DNA of 64,000 nucleotides from Polytrichum commune. Lineage: Eukaryota > Streptophyta > Polytrichopsida > Polytrichales > Polytrichaceae. Of the stretch, positions 11,870 through 22,548 are shown piece after piece (positions within the stretch are counted from its first letter, which is position 1; each line of letters begins with the position of its first letter). A program made the position numbers and the translations under genes. The notes under the pieces were generated by a model. That model searched no databases. It was given only the letters and a program-made list of their open reading frames with translations, and was not told the DNA's origin. The stretch covers positions 6,388,001 to 6,452,000 of the forward strand of contig OX485804.1 of the NCBI GenBank assembly GCA_950295325.1, written 5' to 3'.

Positions 11870-12390
11870 CGTACACGGGGTAGCAAAATGTTGTTTAAAT
11901 TGGATTTTTTTTAATTTTTTAATTGAAAAATTTGTAATGCCCTTTAATGTTGTGATAAATACTCAAATATTGAATATCAAGATGAAAATTTCAAGAATTT
12001 TCATTAAAAATAATGCTAAAAGCAAATGATTAAATTTGGTTTTGGACACATGTGTATTTCGCAACCTTGAATATTTTGAAGTTGGATTTTTCTAATCCTT
12101 CAAATCATTATAGACTTGAGGGCATCGTCAAATTTATGTACAAAATAGTTATTAATGTATGTTTATTGTATTTTAACAACTTTTAGACAATTACTTGTTC
12201 AATATCACCTACTTGCACACCACGTAGACTGTCTTCTAGAATATACGTATTTTTACTATAATTTCTTTTTTCAATATAAATTTCTTAGCTTTCTATATCA
12301 ACATAGTCTTTAAAAAAATTATGATTTTTTCTATCACAAAATTCAAAGTTAGTTTATAGTTCTAAATCACTTTCACTTGAACCTTTCATT
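11870..12390 (+). repeat. Dispersed repeat family B, copy 1
   Basis: About 500 bases match, in inverted orientation, the segment at 43600-44110. Shared anchors are TGTTGTTTAAATTGGATTTTT, GGTTTTGGACA, TTTTGAAGTTGGATTTTT, TTATAGACTTGA, CCTACTTGCACAC and CACAAAATTCAAAGTTAGT in the same order. It is non-coding and its identity is unknown. Confidence 0.65.
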
Positions 12391-12734
12391 ACTAGGATAA
12401 GGGGGGATATCAACTACACTTGTGTTGATAATAACACTAGCCATGGGGGAGAGTAGACCCTCTTAAAAAAACATTTACAAGTTAAAATAAGGAACGTTCA
12501 TTTCAATCAATAACAAGGCTTTGATTTAATGACTTCGATACATGGTGAGGCCCTACATTAGAACGTGCTAAAATTTGAGAAAAAATCATTTATAATCAAA
12601 GAGCCTCAACATGTACAAGTAATTATTTTTCCCCCGAACCCTTGTAACTAGAAGAAAATTCTTACATTATGTACATTGATGAATTGCGATAGTAAAAATA
12701 CCCAATATAAAAATTACCATCTTTGATTGATCAG

Positions 12735-13500
12735 GTGATGGTGGATTGTTTTTGGGCGGTAAGTGAGCCATTGAAGTTGAGGATCATTGGTCTAGGTGAC
12801 TGTTATGTAAGGTGGGGTGTTTGATTTGTGTGTTTAGTAGATATAAGACATTGAGGCAATCTGTGAAGATATGCGCTGGTTTGTCCTCATATGTGATGGT
12901 GAGGAGTTGGAGGGTGTGGTGTACAACCATCATTCTTGTTTTTTCATATTTCCAGTGTCTTTGAGTTGTTAATTTCTTTGGGTGGTTTGAATGATCTATT
13001 TGTGTGATAACAAAACTATGGTGGGTATTTGAGGGGGTAGACATCATACTAGGTTGGTGATTTGTGGGGTATTGATGGTTTGGGTGATGGGTGGGGGGGG
13101 GGGGGAGGGTTATGTGAGTTTAAACCATTTCATACTACGATTTACTAGAGTATATTTTGGTGTAGGTGATGCGGTTTGGGTGAACATTGCTGGTATTTGT
13201 AGGGTGTCAGCAATGGCATCCATTTATTGGGTATATTCTCTTGATCCAATGGATGTGGTTTTGTGGTGTATGCATAGTATATGGATTGCTTGGCGTTCTG
13301 TTCTAGGTTCGATTCATTGTTCTAGTGATATTGTTGGCTCTTCGTATATGATGGTGTCAACTTTGAAGTGTGTGATGACATGTGACTTCGGAAAGGGGCC
13401 ATTGTGGGGGTTGAGGTTGTGGTACCGATTTGGGTTTGTTATTACTAGTATTATAATTGTGTTGAGGATGTTTTTATGCTACAAATCGTGCCCAGTGGAA
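12735..13500 (-). mobile_element. Decayed LINE fragment (RT tail to RNase H), same family as 41.4 kb
   Basis: On the minus strand a frame at 13047-12784 contains AHIFTDCLNVLYLLN and KHPTLHNSHLDQ. These align with HIFTDSLNSIYLINN and QHPTSQHHHPDK of the LINE at 41.4 kb, that is, the third RNase H carboxylate region. Upstream sequence to about 13500 reads as frame-broken protein that I take to be the end of the reverse transcriptase. Many stops and a 13-base G/C run break it. The long plus-strand frame at 13054-13698 is its antisense shadow. Confidence 0.6.
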
Positions 13501-13699
13501 AGCTTATTGGCTTCAATTTCTGAATGTGGGTGGGTATATCCTATTATCCACCTAAAGGGACCCCTAAGATTTAAAGAAAATTTGACATTAGATGTGTTAG
13601 TTTCATTTAATTTACATTTTTTTTCATTGTTATCATATGGTTATAATCCTCAAAAACTATCATGTATGTTCTTGTTAGGGTTTGCATTTCGGTTTTAGG

Positions 13700-14243
13700 A
13701 TTTTACAAACTAAACGCTCTTGGAGCATTCATGAGCTTCTTTAAGTTATGGTCTTTGAATTGTGGCTAAGCTACAATGTTATTGTCTTTGTTTGTCTGAT
13801 ACAATCATTGAGTTACATGCTATGGCTGAAAATGATATTTTCATTGGAAGGTGCAAGTGCATTTTATGCATAATAAAGGACTATATAATTCATGATGTGT
13901 ATTTTGTATATGTAGTGGAGGCATTAATTATATTAAATTGAAAGTCTTATTATAAATACATGAGTCCATTTCCTAGCATGCCATTAGTACGTATACACGT
14001 CATTTTCTCTATAAATTTCTTGTATATAGGGGGTTTAATCTCATAGTGGCTCACATAAGTTATTTACTAGGTTTTAAATAAAGAGATCACCCCCTGAAAA
14101 ATATAATAGCTATTTAAATATTTACTTGCTCTCTTCCATTGTTGGATAGCCTAGACTAACAATTGCCTTAATCACTTTGAGGAAAATATTCTAATTACAT
14201 TACAACGTTTGTTACGTATCTGGTATCATATTTTATACCTAGG
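13700..14243. other. AT-rich interval without recognised gene
   Basis: No coding frame, RNA gene or repeat was recognised here. Confidence 0.3.
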
Positions 14244-14450
14244 AATACTTCCTAGTGTGGATTATCATATGGAGGTCCGCATTGTTATAAAAGAAATTCC
14301 TTGAAAATATCATATTTTACCAAGTAAGTTACATCATTTCCCTTAATGTGCATCCTAGCTATTTATATTAGGTAGGTAAAGTTTGATACTCTTTTTATGA
14401 AGTTCTAAGAATGTGCAAGTCCAGATGGTAACCCACACTAATAGGTGACA
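14244..14450. mobile_element. Small MITE, family M, copy 1
   Basis: One end reads CCTAGTGTGGATTATCATATGG; the other, about 200 bases on, reads CAGATGGTAACCCACACTAATAGG. The ends are inverted versions of each other and match the better copy at 20014-20192. It is non-autonomous and its superfamily is undecided. Confidence 0.5.
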
Positions 14451-14599
14451 ACAATGTATGTGGAATCTATGCAATGCTATAAGTTTCCACTATATTTACC
14501 ATGTACACTTTTTTTAATCAACATTAGTTAAACACTAGGTACATAGTTTGAACATCATATAATATAACTACAATGTTTAAGAAGTCTTTAAGTGTAATA

Positions 14600-14790
14600 A
14601 TCATCCTATTAGTGTGGATTGTCAATTGGAGATATGCATTGCTACAATGTTTTACTAACAACATATTTCTTACTTAAATAATATCAAGCAATATGCTATA
14701 ACTTACATGGTAAAAAAACAATTAATATGCCAATTTAAAGTTATTACAACATATATCTCCAAATGGTTACCCTCACAATTAGGTATATTT
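14600..14790. mobile_element. Small MITE, family M, copy 2
   Basis: The left end reads TATTAGTGTGGATTGTCAATTGG near 14608. The right end reads CCAAATGGTTACCCTCACAATTAGG near 14760-14784. Same termini as the copies at 14244 and 20014, but more diverged. Confidence 0.45.
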
Positions 14791-14799
14791 AGTGTATTT

Positions 14800-16119
14800 T
14801 TCAACAAGTTGGAGTGATAATAAACATGAACATGCCAACACATGTGGTTTGTAGAGTAGTTTACAGTTCCTTATATGCTTTTGATGAAACGGTGGAGCAT
14901 GGTATCATCCATTAAAGCAAGCTTTATGAGAGAAGAAGATAAAGTATAAGCACCTTACACTTATGTCGGAGGTAATTTAAAATATCTATTTTGTCACATA
15001 CATGGATCATTAGAGTGATGATAGTTCTAAAAGGCTCAGGGGGGGTAGTCATTGGTTGGAGTAGCAATATACGTGCAAGCAAATGATAGGGTATTTTAAA
15101 AACATGGGGGCTAAAAATTATAAATGGACTTAAGAGTAATATAGGGTATCAAAAATGGCACTGGACATCTTTAAAGTACTATAGGGTATGGAATAATAGG
15201 TAATTTGGAATTATAAGTAATGCAAGCCATTTTTCTATTAACCCAAAGTAGAAATTTACATAATGATAGCATGTGAAAAACAAAAAGAATTGAAAGTAAT
15301 ACCCCCCTATAAAATAGTGGTTGTTCGCACCTATATCCTTAACTTTTTAACACACTGCCCCCCCCCCCCCCCCGAGCTAAAAGGGCTATAATTTTTTACA
15401 AGATTTTCACTTGGGAGAGTTATTTAATGGAGGTCATTGAGAAGAAAATGAAACCAATTCTTTAAAAAAGAATGTCACTATAGTCCAATACAAGGCGCTG
15501 ATATAAGATTGGAGCAAGTTGGGTGGCCACTAAAATTCAAAACATGGCACTCATTGAAGGTTGGAATAGGTTAAGTGGTCACTCAAATCCCAAATAGGCG
15601 CTCCTAAAAGCAAGGAATAGGTAAGGTGCCCACTAACGTCCAAATAATGATGTCGATGTAGATAATTACATCAACATACCCGTTATATCAACACTTGTGT
15701 TAATTTGAGGCCCATTGGCATTGATAAACTCCCGCCCCCAAAATCCTGGTAGTGTTTGCAAGGATCATGAGATGTCCACTTTGCCGTGCTTGCATGCAAC
15801 AATTAAACTATAATCATATCGATCTAGAGGAGGCAACCCTACTACTACGTGGTACTTACACATTGGGTGAACATGGCTTATTGAAGATGAATAAGCCTTT
15901 GTATACACTTCACACCAATTTAACAATGAAGCTAAATGATTTTGCACTTGTAATTGCCATTTATCATTTTTGCAGATGCATGAATATCGAAATTCGTTGC
16001 AAATGGAACACACACACTTTTGTCAACAGATTTGATTTTGATAAATTTAAATTGGAGCTCAGGGAGTAAACATTCATAGTATGTTGAAGCTTTTCTATTA
16101 ATTCTAGAGATTTGGTGTG
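14800..16119. other. AT-rich interval with a 16-base C run, no recognised gene
   Basis: An uninterrupted run of 16 C lies at 15358-15373. A 105-codon frame at 15752-16069 begins at GTG and resembles no family I know, so I do not call it a gene. Confidence 0.3.
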
Positions 16120-17460
16120 AGTATACTACTCCTAGTGCAACGTACTTTGATCATTCTAAAATGCATTAATCTTTTGTTCCAGCTCCATCATGTACCATAG
16201 CTCTCTAGCAGCTTGGGCAAAAAATAATTAAATTTGAAAGTGCCTAAATTTCTGGGAAATTAGTGTCGTTGAGTGTCCAAAATAAATAAATAAATAACAT
16301 TCAAAGAGTGTCTAAAATCAAAATAATGCAAGTGACATAGTCTCTCACAAAGACCACTCCATATAATTCTCACACAAAGTAAAACCTTGACATACAAGTA
16401 ACAAACAAGTTTCAGGGTAAGGAATGTTGGTTAAGGGAAGTGTTTAGGTTAATCGCAGCCGCCATGAATTATAGCAATGACTTGGATAAATGTCTAACTT
16501 ATTTTAAATTACCTTTTGAATCTTCCCAATTTTACGATATGAATTTTGGGCTGCCAAACTTACTTTTGCACTTTAATTAATTGTTAGGCAGAAAGGTGCC
16601 CAAGTTGCTAGAGAGCTACGGTAGTAACCATATGATTGATCCACTGGAAAGTATTGAGATATTTGTAAGTTGCTGTGTGGTTGCCTTTGTTCTAAGATGA
16701 TCCTCGGTCTTTTTGTATTCAAGTCTCCACAGTGAATAATACCCCAAGAAATTACCTCCAACTTGTTGTCTGTTTTGATAGTCTATGACGCGGACGATTG
16801 TTCTCATCAAAGCAACCTTTCGAAGGACATTCTTTCATGTTTGACAAAATGGTATACTGAGTCAAATGGGTTTACATTCAACTACAAGAACATTCTAATA
16901 GAATACTACACACTTCACACAAAACCTTCCACATATGTTGTCTATGTTGTAGTCAAATTTATATCTGTATAGGCGTCAGTGCCAAGTGGTCTGCAGTAAA
17001 CAACCCTCTCCATGATAATAGAGAATTGGTGTGGTGTGTGACATTATGGAATAACACAAAGCCAACATTGCAATAACGACAACGTGATGGGTGTGTGCGA
17101 GTATGTGGGTTTGGATTCTTTGGTGGATAATATCCATGATATATGGGAGGGACTTGTGATGATATGGAGGGAGATCTAATCTGAGCACATTTGTTCCCTA
17201 GGGTTCAGAGCTATAAGAAAGGGATAAACATTACGGAGGGTGACTATATGGAGGTTAGGGTGTACTAAGTAAGTTGCATCATGTAAGTTACATGAGATCT
17301 TGAGTTGATTTTCTCGAAACTTATGGTCTTCAATGCAATTCTCATGCACATTTTTTGAGTGTGGTTAAGTTAATCAATTAGCAGAAATGTGCGTGACCAA
17401 TGGTAACTCAAAAGTTTGATGTCGGATTGAATTAGTCGGCACACGCATGAAGACTTTGTT
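16120..17460. repeat. Dispersed repeat family A, copy 2
   Basis: Diverged counterpart of 3900-5400. Shared blocks include CGTACTTT with TCATTCTA and TTGTTCCAGCTC near 16140, TGTGGTTGCCTTTGTT near 16675, GTAAACAACCCTCTC near 16996 and TGATATATGGGAGGGAC near 17135. Some segments are displaced relative to copy 1. It is non-coding. Confidence 0.5.
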
Positions 17461-17539
17461 CATTGACTTCCCATTGAAATTGGTCAATTCTCAACCATCC
17501 CAATCCCTAAAGATAACAAATTATGTCATTTTTGCTCTT

Positions 17540-17830
17540 ATAATGCAATTAAAAACGAGGCACACTTTGTGTTGGAGGGTCCCCTCTATAATTTCATTAG
17601 AGGTAAGTTCCCCTCATTATTTGAGGACGTAAGCTAGACGTGCCTAAATTAAATGTAGCAATGATGTGGACAACCATATTTGAGTGGTATGTGGTTGGGT
17701 GTGAATCTAATAACGGACACCAAAAAAGACATGTGTTTTAGAGAGATTGGACCACAAACTCAAAATATGTTAGTCATTCTAAGTTCAATAGCCACCATGT
17801 TTGGGGGGGGGGGCTATATGACCACTTAAT
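17540..17830. repeat. Repeat family D with internal poly-G run, copy 1
   Basis: A diverged match to 48100-48460. Shared features are ACGTGCCTAA, a GTGTGAATCTAA-like segment, CAATAGCCACCAT / CAATAGTCAACAT, and then a run of 10-11 G followed directly by CTATATG. It is non-coding. Confidence 0.4.
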
Positions 17831-18449
17831 GAGCACAAGAATTATCACTTTCAAATTGATAATGATAAGATATTCATATGAGCTCCAAAAACTATGAAGC
17901 AAATGGCTACATGCACAATTTGGATTTGCTAATTAGCTCGCACCAATTACATGTTTCATATCCTATGAGAAGTGGGTGCGCAGAGAAAATTATTTGAATA
18001 TCACATGTTACTTTAATACTAAGGAGTTCCAAGTCTTTTTTTCCAATTGGACCATCGACTTGATATTGGCTTTTATCTCAGGATGGCCACTGCACTCTGC
18101 TACTATAGGGAAGTAGTATGTTTGACACCATCTTGATGAATAGTTTAACCCCAATAATACGACACCTCCATTATACAACATACTCCCCGTTGACCAAACT
18201 TTCTAATCTTAATGTGCCCGAATATTACAATTACAGCCCTTGTAATACTACATTTTTTAGGCATGATTTGTCGTATAATAGATTTGCCCATGCCACTCTT
18301 CAATTTCTTATCTTCGGAGGTGTCAACAGTCTTGAGTGGGGGAGGCTTTTCATTTCACCTATGATATAAACAATTTTGGTGTTGATGACCATATTTGCAC
18401 ACAAAACAACTTACACGCAATTTGGTAAGCATTGACCTCCTCCTTTGCA

Positions 18450-19080
18450 TTGGTTATGGCACCGGAAGATGTTAACAATATGGATGAGATTGGTTTATTT
18501 CATCATGCCCAACCAAACAAGACACTAGCACAAGGAAAAATTCATGGGCACAAAAGTTAGAAGGATCGTCTCACTCTTGTTCTTGCTATAAACAAGATAG
18601 GCACTGGCAAGTTGAAAGATGTGATTATTTACAAATACCTATGCCCAAGATGCCTTGGAAGGTGGTTGCCAACATATTATGTGTGGTGGTTTGCAAACCA
18701 AACAACCTGAATGACATCATATTTATTTGAGAGTTGGATGACGAGCCTCAATGTACAATTCAAATCTCAAAAGCAGAAGGTGTTTTTAATTATGGACAAT
18801 TTTGCTATTCATTCCCTTAAGCATGTTGGTAGGGGTGATCATTTCATTTTCCACCTAGCAGTTGAGTAATATTACTAATATTTCTTTCTTACCACTTAAT
18901 GTTCCAAGTGTGATACAATCCTTGGATGACGGAAGAATTGCTTAATTCAAAGTTTTGTATAAAAACAAGCTTTTGGAATGGGTTCTCTCTCAATTTGATT
19001 CTTCTACTACTACCCACCATGACTTGAGAAAATATGCCTAAAACAAAGCCGAGAAGGTTATCTCCAAAACTAGGAAACGA
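18450..19080 (+). pseudogene. pogo/Tigger-like DDE transposase relic
   Basis: The frames carry the catalytic core of a pogo-type (CENP-B/Tigger) transposase. NMDEIGLFHHAQPNKT (from about 18477) holds the first Asp. DRLTLVLAINKIGTGKLKDV and a VWWFANQT segment follow. VFLIMDNFAIHSLKHVGRG (about 18782-18835) holds the second Asp, and NVPSVIQSLDDGRIA (about 18900-18940) holds the third. It ends with KNKLLEWVLSQFDSST. Stops (for example TAG at about 18560, and TAA after GRIA) and frameshifts disable it. These elements integrate at TA, but I could not find the ends. The identification is from motif order. Confidence 0.75.
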
Positions 19081-19124
19081 ATCAGGTGGGCGCCCAAACT
19101 AATTAACCAGTGATAAACAACCCT

Positions 19125-19456
19125 CTAACTTAGTTTACATAGTTTGCTAAACAAAATTGGGGATCTCCCTCTACTTCCCAAGTGTGAGTACCTTCCAGAA
19201 ACCCCAATTCTAGCTCCGTGAAGCAAAATTCCTTGGTTAATTTCTTCTTCTTCTTCTTGTGCCCACATGCGTGAACACCGTGAAAACAGTGTGAAAAGAC
19301 ACACAGTTGAACACATGTGACGGAAGGTGGGGTGCGTAGAGGCCGAGAAGTCTTGACAGCGCCGTGAAAAGACAACACCTTTGAGTGCCGTGTATAGACA
19401 GCACCGTTAAGGGTTGGTGCACGATCAACTTCCAAGAATAGCATTGCATTTATCAC
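19125..19456 (-). other. Open frame of unknown significance
   Basis: A 108-codon minus frame (MINAMLFLEVDRAPTLNG) passes through an AAG-repeat poly-Lys stretch. No family is recognised and it sits among transposon debris, so it is probably fortuitous. Confidence 0.12.
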
Positions 19457-19779
19457 AGGGGCGGCGCATGACCCTTTCGACTACTACAATCTATCCATCC
19501 AACCATCACATACAATCCATCCATACTTGGTATTATCACATTTACACTACGGATTTTGGAAAAAAATAGTGGCATTACCAAGGGTGATAGGGATAATAAC
19601 GAGGGAGTTTTACACTATGAAAATCGGTTTCAAACGTCTAGGTGACAATATCAATGTGTTCTATTAACAAGGGTGGCATTATCAAGGTTAGACTGCACTT
19701 CTAGTCCCATGAGCCTTTTGGCTTCCCGGACTTTAAAATTGATTCTATTTCAATTAAGTAACGAACAGACCTTTGTGAT

Positions 19780-20400
19780 GCATTGGGAGCTGCTTGGAAT
19801 TTGAGCTTGCTTGAGTCCTTTGAGGTGCAATTTGAGGGTGCCACATGTCAATTGTAAAGTAGAAGGAGCACATCCTGAAACCAAAACTAAGTTAAAGCAT
19901 GCAAACGTGGACTAGCTGTGAAGACTTGTGAGTAACTTCTTACACCCAGAAATGTGAATATAACTTGCACCAACCAGTCCACCGAATCCTGGTTTGGTGC
20001 CACTACTCCGTTTTGTCTAATTAGTGTGGGTTATCATTTGGAGTTACGTATTGGTATAACATTCTCGTTTTTTTACATTCGTCGGTGTGCATACTAACTA
20101 CTCATGTATGTTATTTGGGTAGAAAACGAGACTCTCAGCAAAATACTATAGCAATGCGTAAGTCCAAATGGTCAACCCACACTAATTAGACAACACAGTG
20201 CAGCACTTATTGTGTGAGTCTGCGTGGATTGACTCTTTCGACCAACTCAAGCTCGAACTCAAACTCTCCATGCATGCTCATATCGAGCCTCACTTTTGAG
20301 GGCTTTTCAAGTTCTAACGTACCACACGTCACAATGACCATGAAAGGGCGTGGCATTGCAGGTCAGAGAAATTAATGGACAGTGAAGATAAGGTACCTGT
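19780..20400. repeat. Dispersed repeat family A, copy 3, split by a MITE
   Basis: The left part matches about 5280-5400 (TTTGAGGTGCAAT, GTTGCCACATG-like, GCTGTGAAGACTTGTG). The right part, from about 20205, matches 5463-5830 (TTGTGTGAGTCTGC, TTGACTCTTTC, AACTCAAACTCTCCAT, GTGTGGCATTGCA-like). The MITE at 20014-20192 lies between the two. Confidence 0.5.
20014..20192. mobile_element. Small MITE, family M, best copy (179 bp)
   Basis: Starts TGTCTAATTAGTGTGGGTTA and ends with its near-exact inverse (AACCCACACTAATTAGACA). The similarity continues inward (CATTTGGAGTTACG against GTAAGTCCAAATG). There is no coding capacity. It interrupts repeat A copy 3. The target duplication is not clear. Confidence 0.7.
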
Positions 20401-20460
20401 ATTAGTATTCCAGATATTGACCTGGATTGTTATATGTTACCCACATCTGCAATATAGGTG

Positions 20461-20815
20461 CACTACACAAAATAGGATATTTAGTGTTTGATTACATTTA
20501 GTGTTGTTACCACCCTACCATGCTCAACACTAATTTTCAATTATTTGACATTTAGTGTTAGACATAAATTAGCGTTAGACACAATTAGTGTGACAATTAG
20601 TGTTGTTGCTTTCCTTACTGCCACCTCCCTTATTATATCCTTTTTTTCATATCCTTTTTGACACTAAATTCAAACATGTAACTTCCACATACTACTAAAG
20701 TTGATATTTAGTGTATGAGTTTACATTTAATGTTACTTAGTTTCATAGGGTTATTGAAATTTAGTGTATGCGTTTGTATTTAGTGTATCAAACACTAAAT
20801 AGCATATTCTATGTA
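20461..20815. mobile_element. TIR element rich in TTTAGTGT subterminal motifs
   Basis: Both ends carry ATTTAGTGTTTGAT about 15 bases in (near 20481, and inverted near 20788). The outermost bases are related but diverged (CACTACACAAAATAGG against inverted TACATAGAATATGC). About ten copies of TAGTGT or its inverse occur inside, in both orientations. The CACTA start and repeated subterminal motif suggest a deleted CACTA-like element; a clear 3-bp duplication was not seen. Confidence 0.5.
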
Positions 20816-20829
20816 CATAATAACACACT

Positions 20830-22540
20830 ACAAGTGGGTATATGGATGCAAGAGATGTGGTTTCAAAACACCCCCTTCCACGAACCTTCCTTTCCGAGTC
20901 AAGATTGGGCTCAACGTGGAACTTTGGTTTCTTGAATTGGGTGGAGAGTGATATTGACTCATATTTGTCAAGATTTGGTAGGAAAGTGGTGCCACACTAG
21001 CGTCATCTCATTTTTTTTTGTAGAATTTGCACTTGGATTTTAGTGTCATATCCTTTGAGTCTAGATCTTGTTCTTGATCAATAGGAAAGTTCGATGTCAA
21101 AGTGTCTTGGATCTTGAACCCTAGTGTAAACCCACCTAAAGGATACACTACCATCGTCTTTTAATGTGGGTGGAAAAAGAATGTGAAAATGTGGGCCACT
21201 ATAATTGTTTAGTCATGGTGGAAATAATGCGGGCTCAAGACCATGGGTCTTCCCTCACTTGCCTACATCGACTTCCTACAAAAACAATTAACATGGCCTC
21301 ACTAAGTAAACTAGAGATTCGGGTCCTTTAACCATGTGAAACATAGGGAGGAAATTGCATGTGAACTTGAACGTGGCATGAACTAATATCTAGATATTTT
21401 CCCAATAGCAAGTAGCTTGGAAATGACTCCGAATTTTATTAGTCGAGGGAGCTTGGGAGGGAATTGACACATGTGAGCATGCCTCTCATCCATCCAACGC
21501 AAATCTTGACCTCCTATAGGTTCATGGCTTATTTATCTCAAATGACTTGGATTAGACTAATCCAAGGTCTTTTGAGCTAAGCTTGGTGTCAAATCAACAC
21601 TAAAAAATAATCTCCTAACTACATACTATTGCAGATTCTTTATATTAGATGAAAGAGAGGTACGCTTCTACCTAATTATTCCTTCTATCAGTTAGTCGAA
21701 TAGGTTAGATGCTTGAGAGTGGAAAGCGGTTGTGTGGAGAGCAAGCTTCTTCATCTCCTTTGCACTTGTGTTACCACAAGTTTACACATGAGCCATGTGG
21801 TGGTTGGGCAATATGGCATGACAAGGATCCATTGTTTTCATTTCCATGTTGCTAAACATGTAAATTAAGCAAGATAGGCATTAGACATAACATTGCTCAA
21901 GAGAGTTACACTAGTTATTATATTTAGTGTCACCAATTGTAATTGTCATCCATGACAACATTTCATTACATAAATGTTAGGATGCAAAATAAACCAAACC
22001 ATGTTTCAATAATTAGCATGGATATTTCATGCATTATGCCACAAGAGTGGGCAAACAAGAGCAGGTAGGGTTTGAACAACGTATGAACTTAAAGTTATCA
22101 TCCATCATCTATGACAATATTTATACACTTATTCATAAGAAGTTGTCATCACAAAAGTTACCATAGTGAGGCCATAGTGACATAAAATACCATATGACAA
22201 TAAATACAATATTTAGGGTAGTTTGCTCCATGGGGTTCATTGGATATAAGTGTTGGATGCGAGAATCTCCTAGGTTTTATATTGAACCTGAACATGGGGC
22301 TTGCTCTCAAATAGAAAGAAAATAGAAAATGGCCCTTGAGTATTGTTACGGTGGTCATGAATCAAGTATTCTAGTAGATTCTATGTGCTCTAAATTTGAG
22401 AAAATTGCCTTCATAATTCCTGTCTCTCACCTGCCATATTTGGAGAGAAGGAATTATCGTACACGAGGGTACCTCTCATTCATCCAACACAAAAGCCTTG
22501 AGATAGTTTGGAAGCCAGAGTTTACTTACCCACAACCCCA
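20830..22540. other. Interval without recognised gene
   Basis: Only short frames occur. Similar phrases recur near 21430-21520 and 22440-22520 (CTCTCAT-CATCCAAC), so old duplicated repeat sequence is likely. Nothing definite. Confidence 0.25.
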
Positions 22541-22548
22541 ACAATCGC

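Noticed and set aside
13054-13698. 214-codon plus-strand frame rich in Val, Trp, Cys and Gly
   Set aside because: It lies antisense to the decayed LINE fragment, whose minus-strand frame matches RNase H. The G run also inflates it.
15752-16069. 105-codon plus-strand frame with CPLC-type cysteines
   Set aside because: It starts at GTG, has no recognisable family and no splice or promoter context, and sits in repeat-rich DNA.
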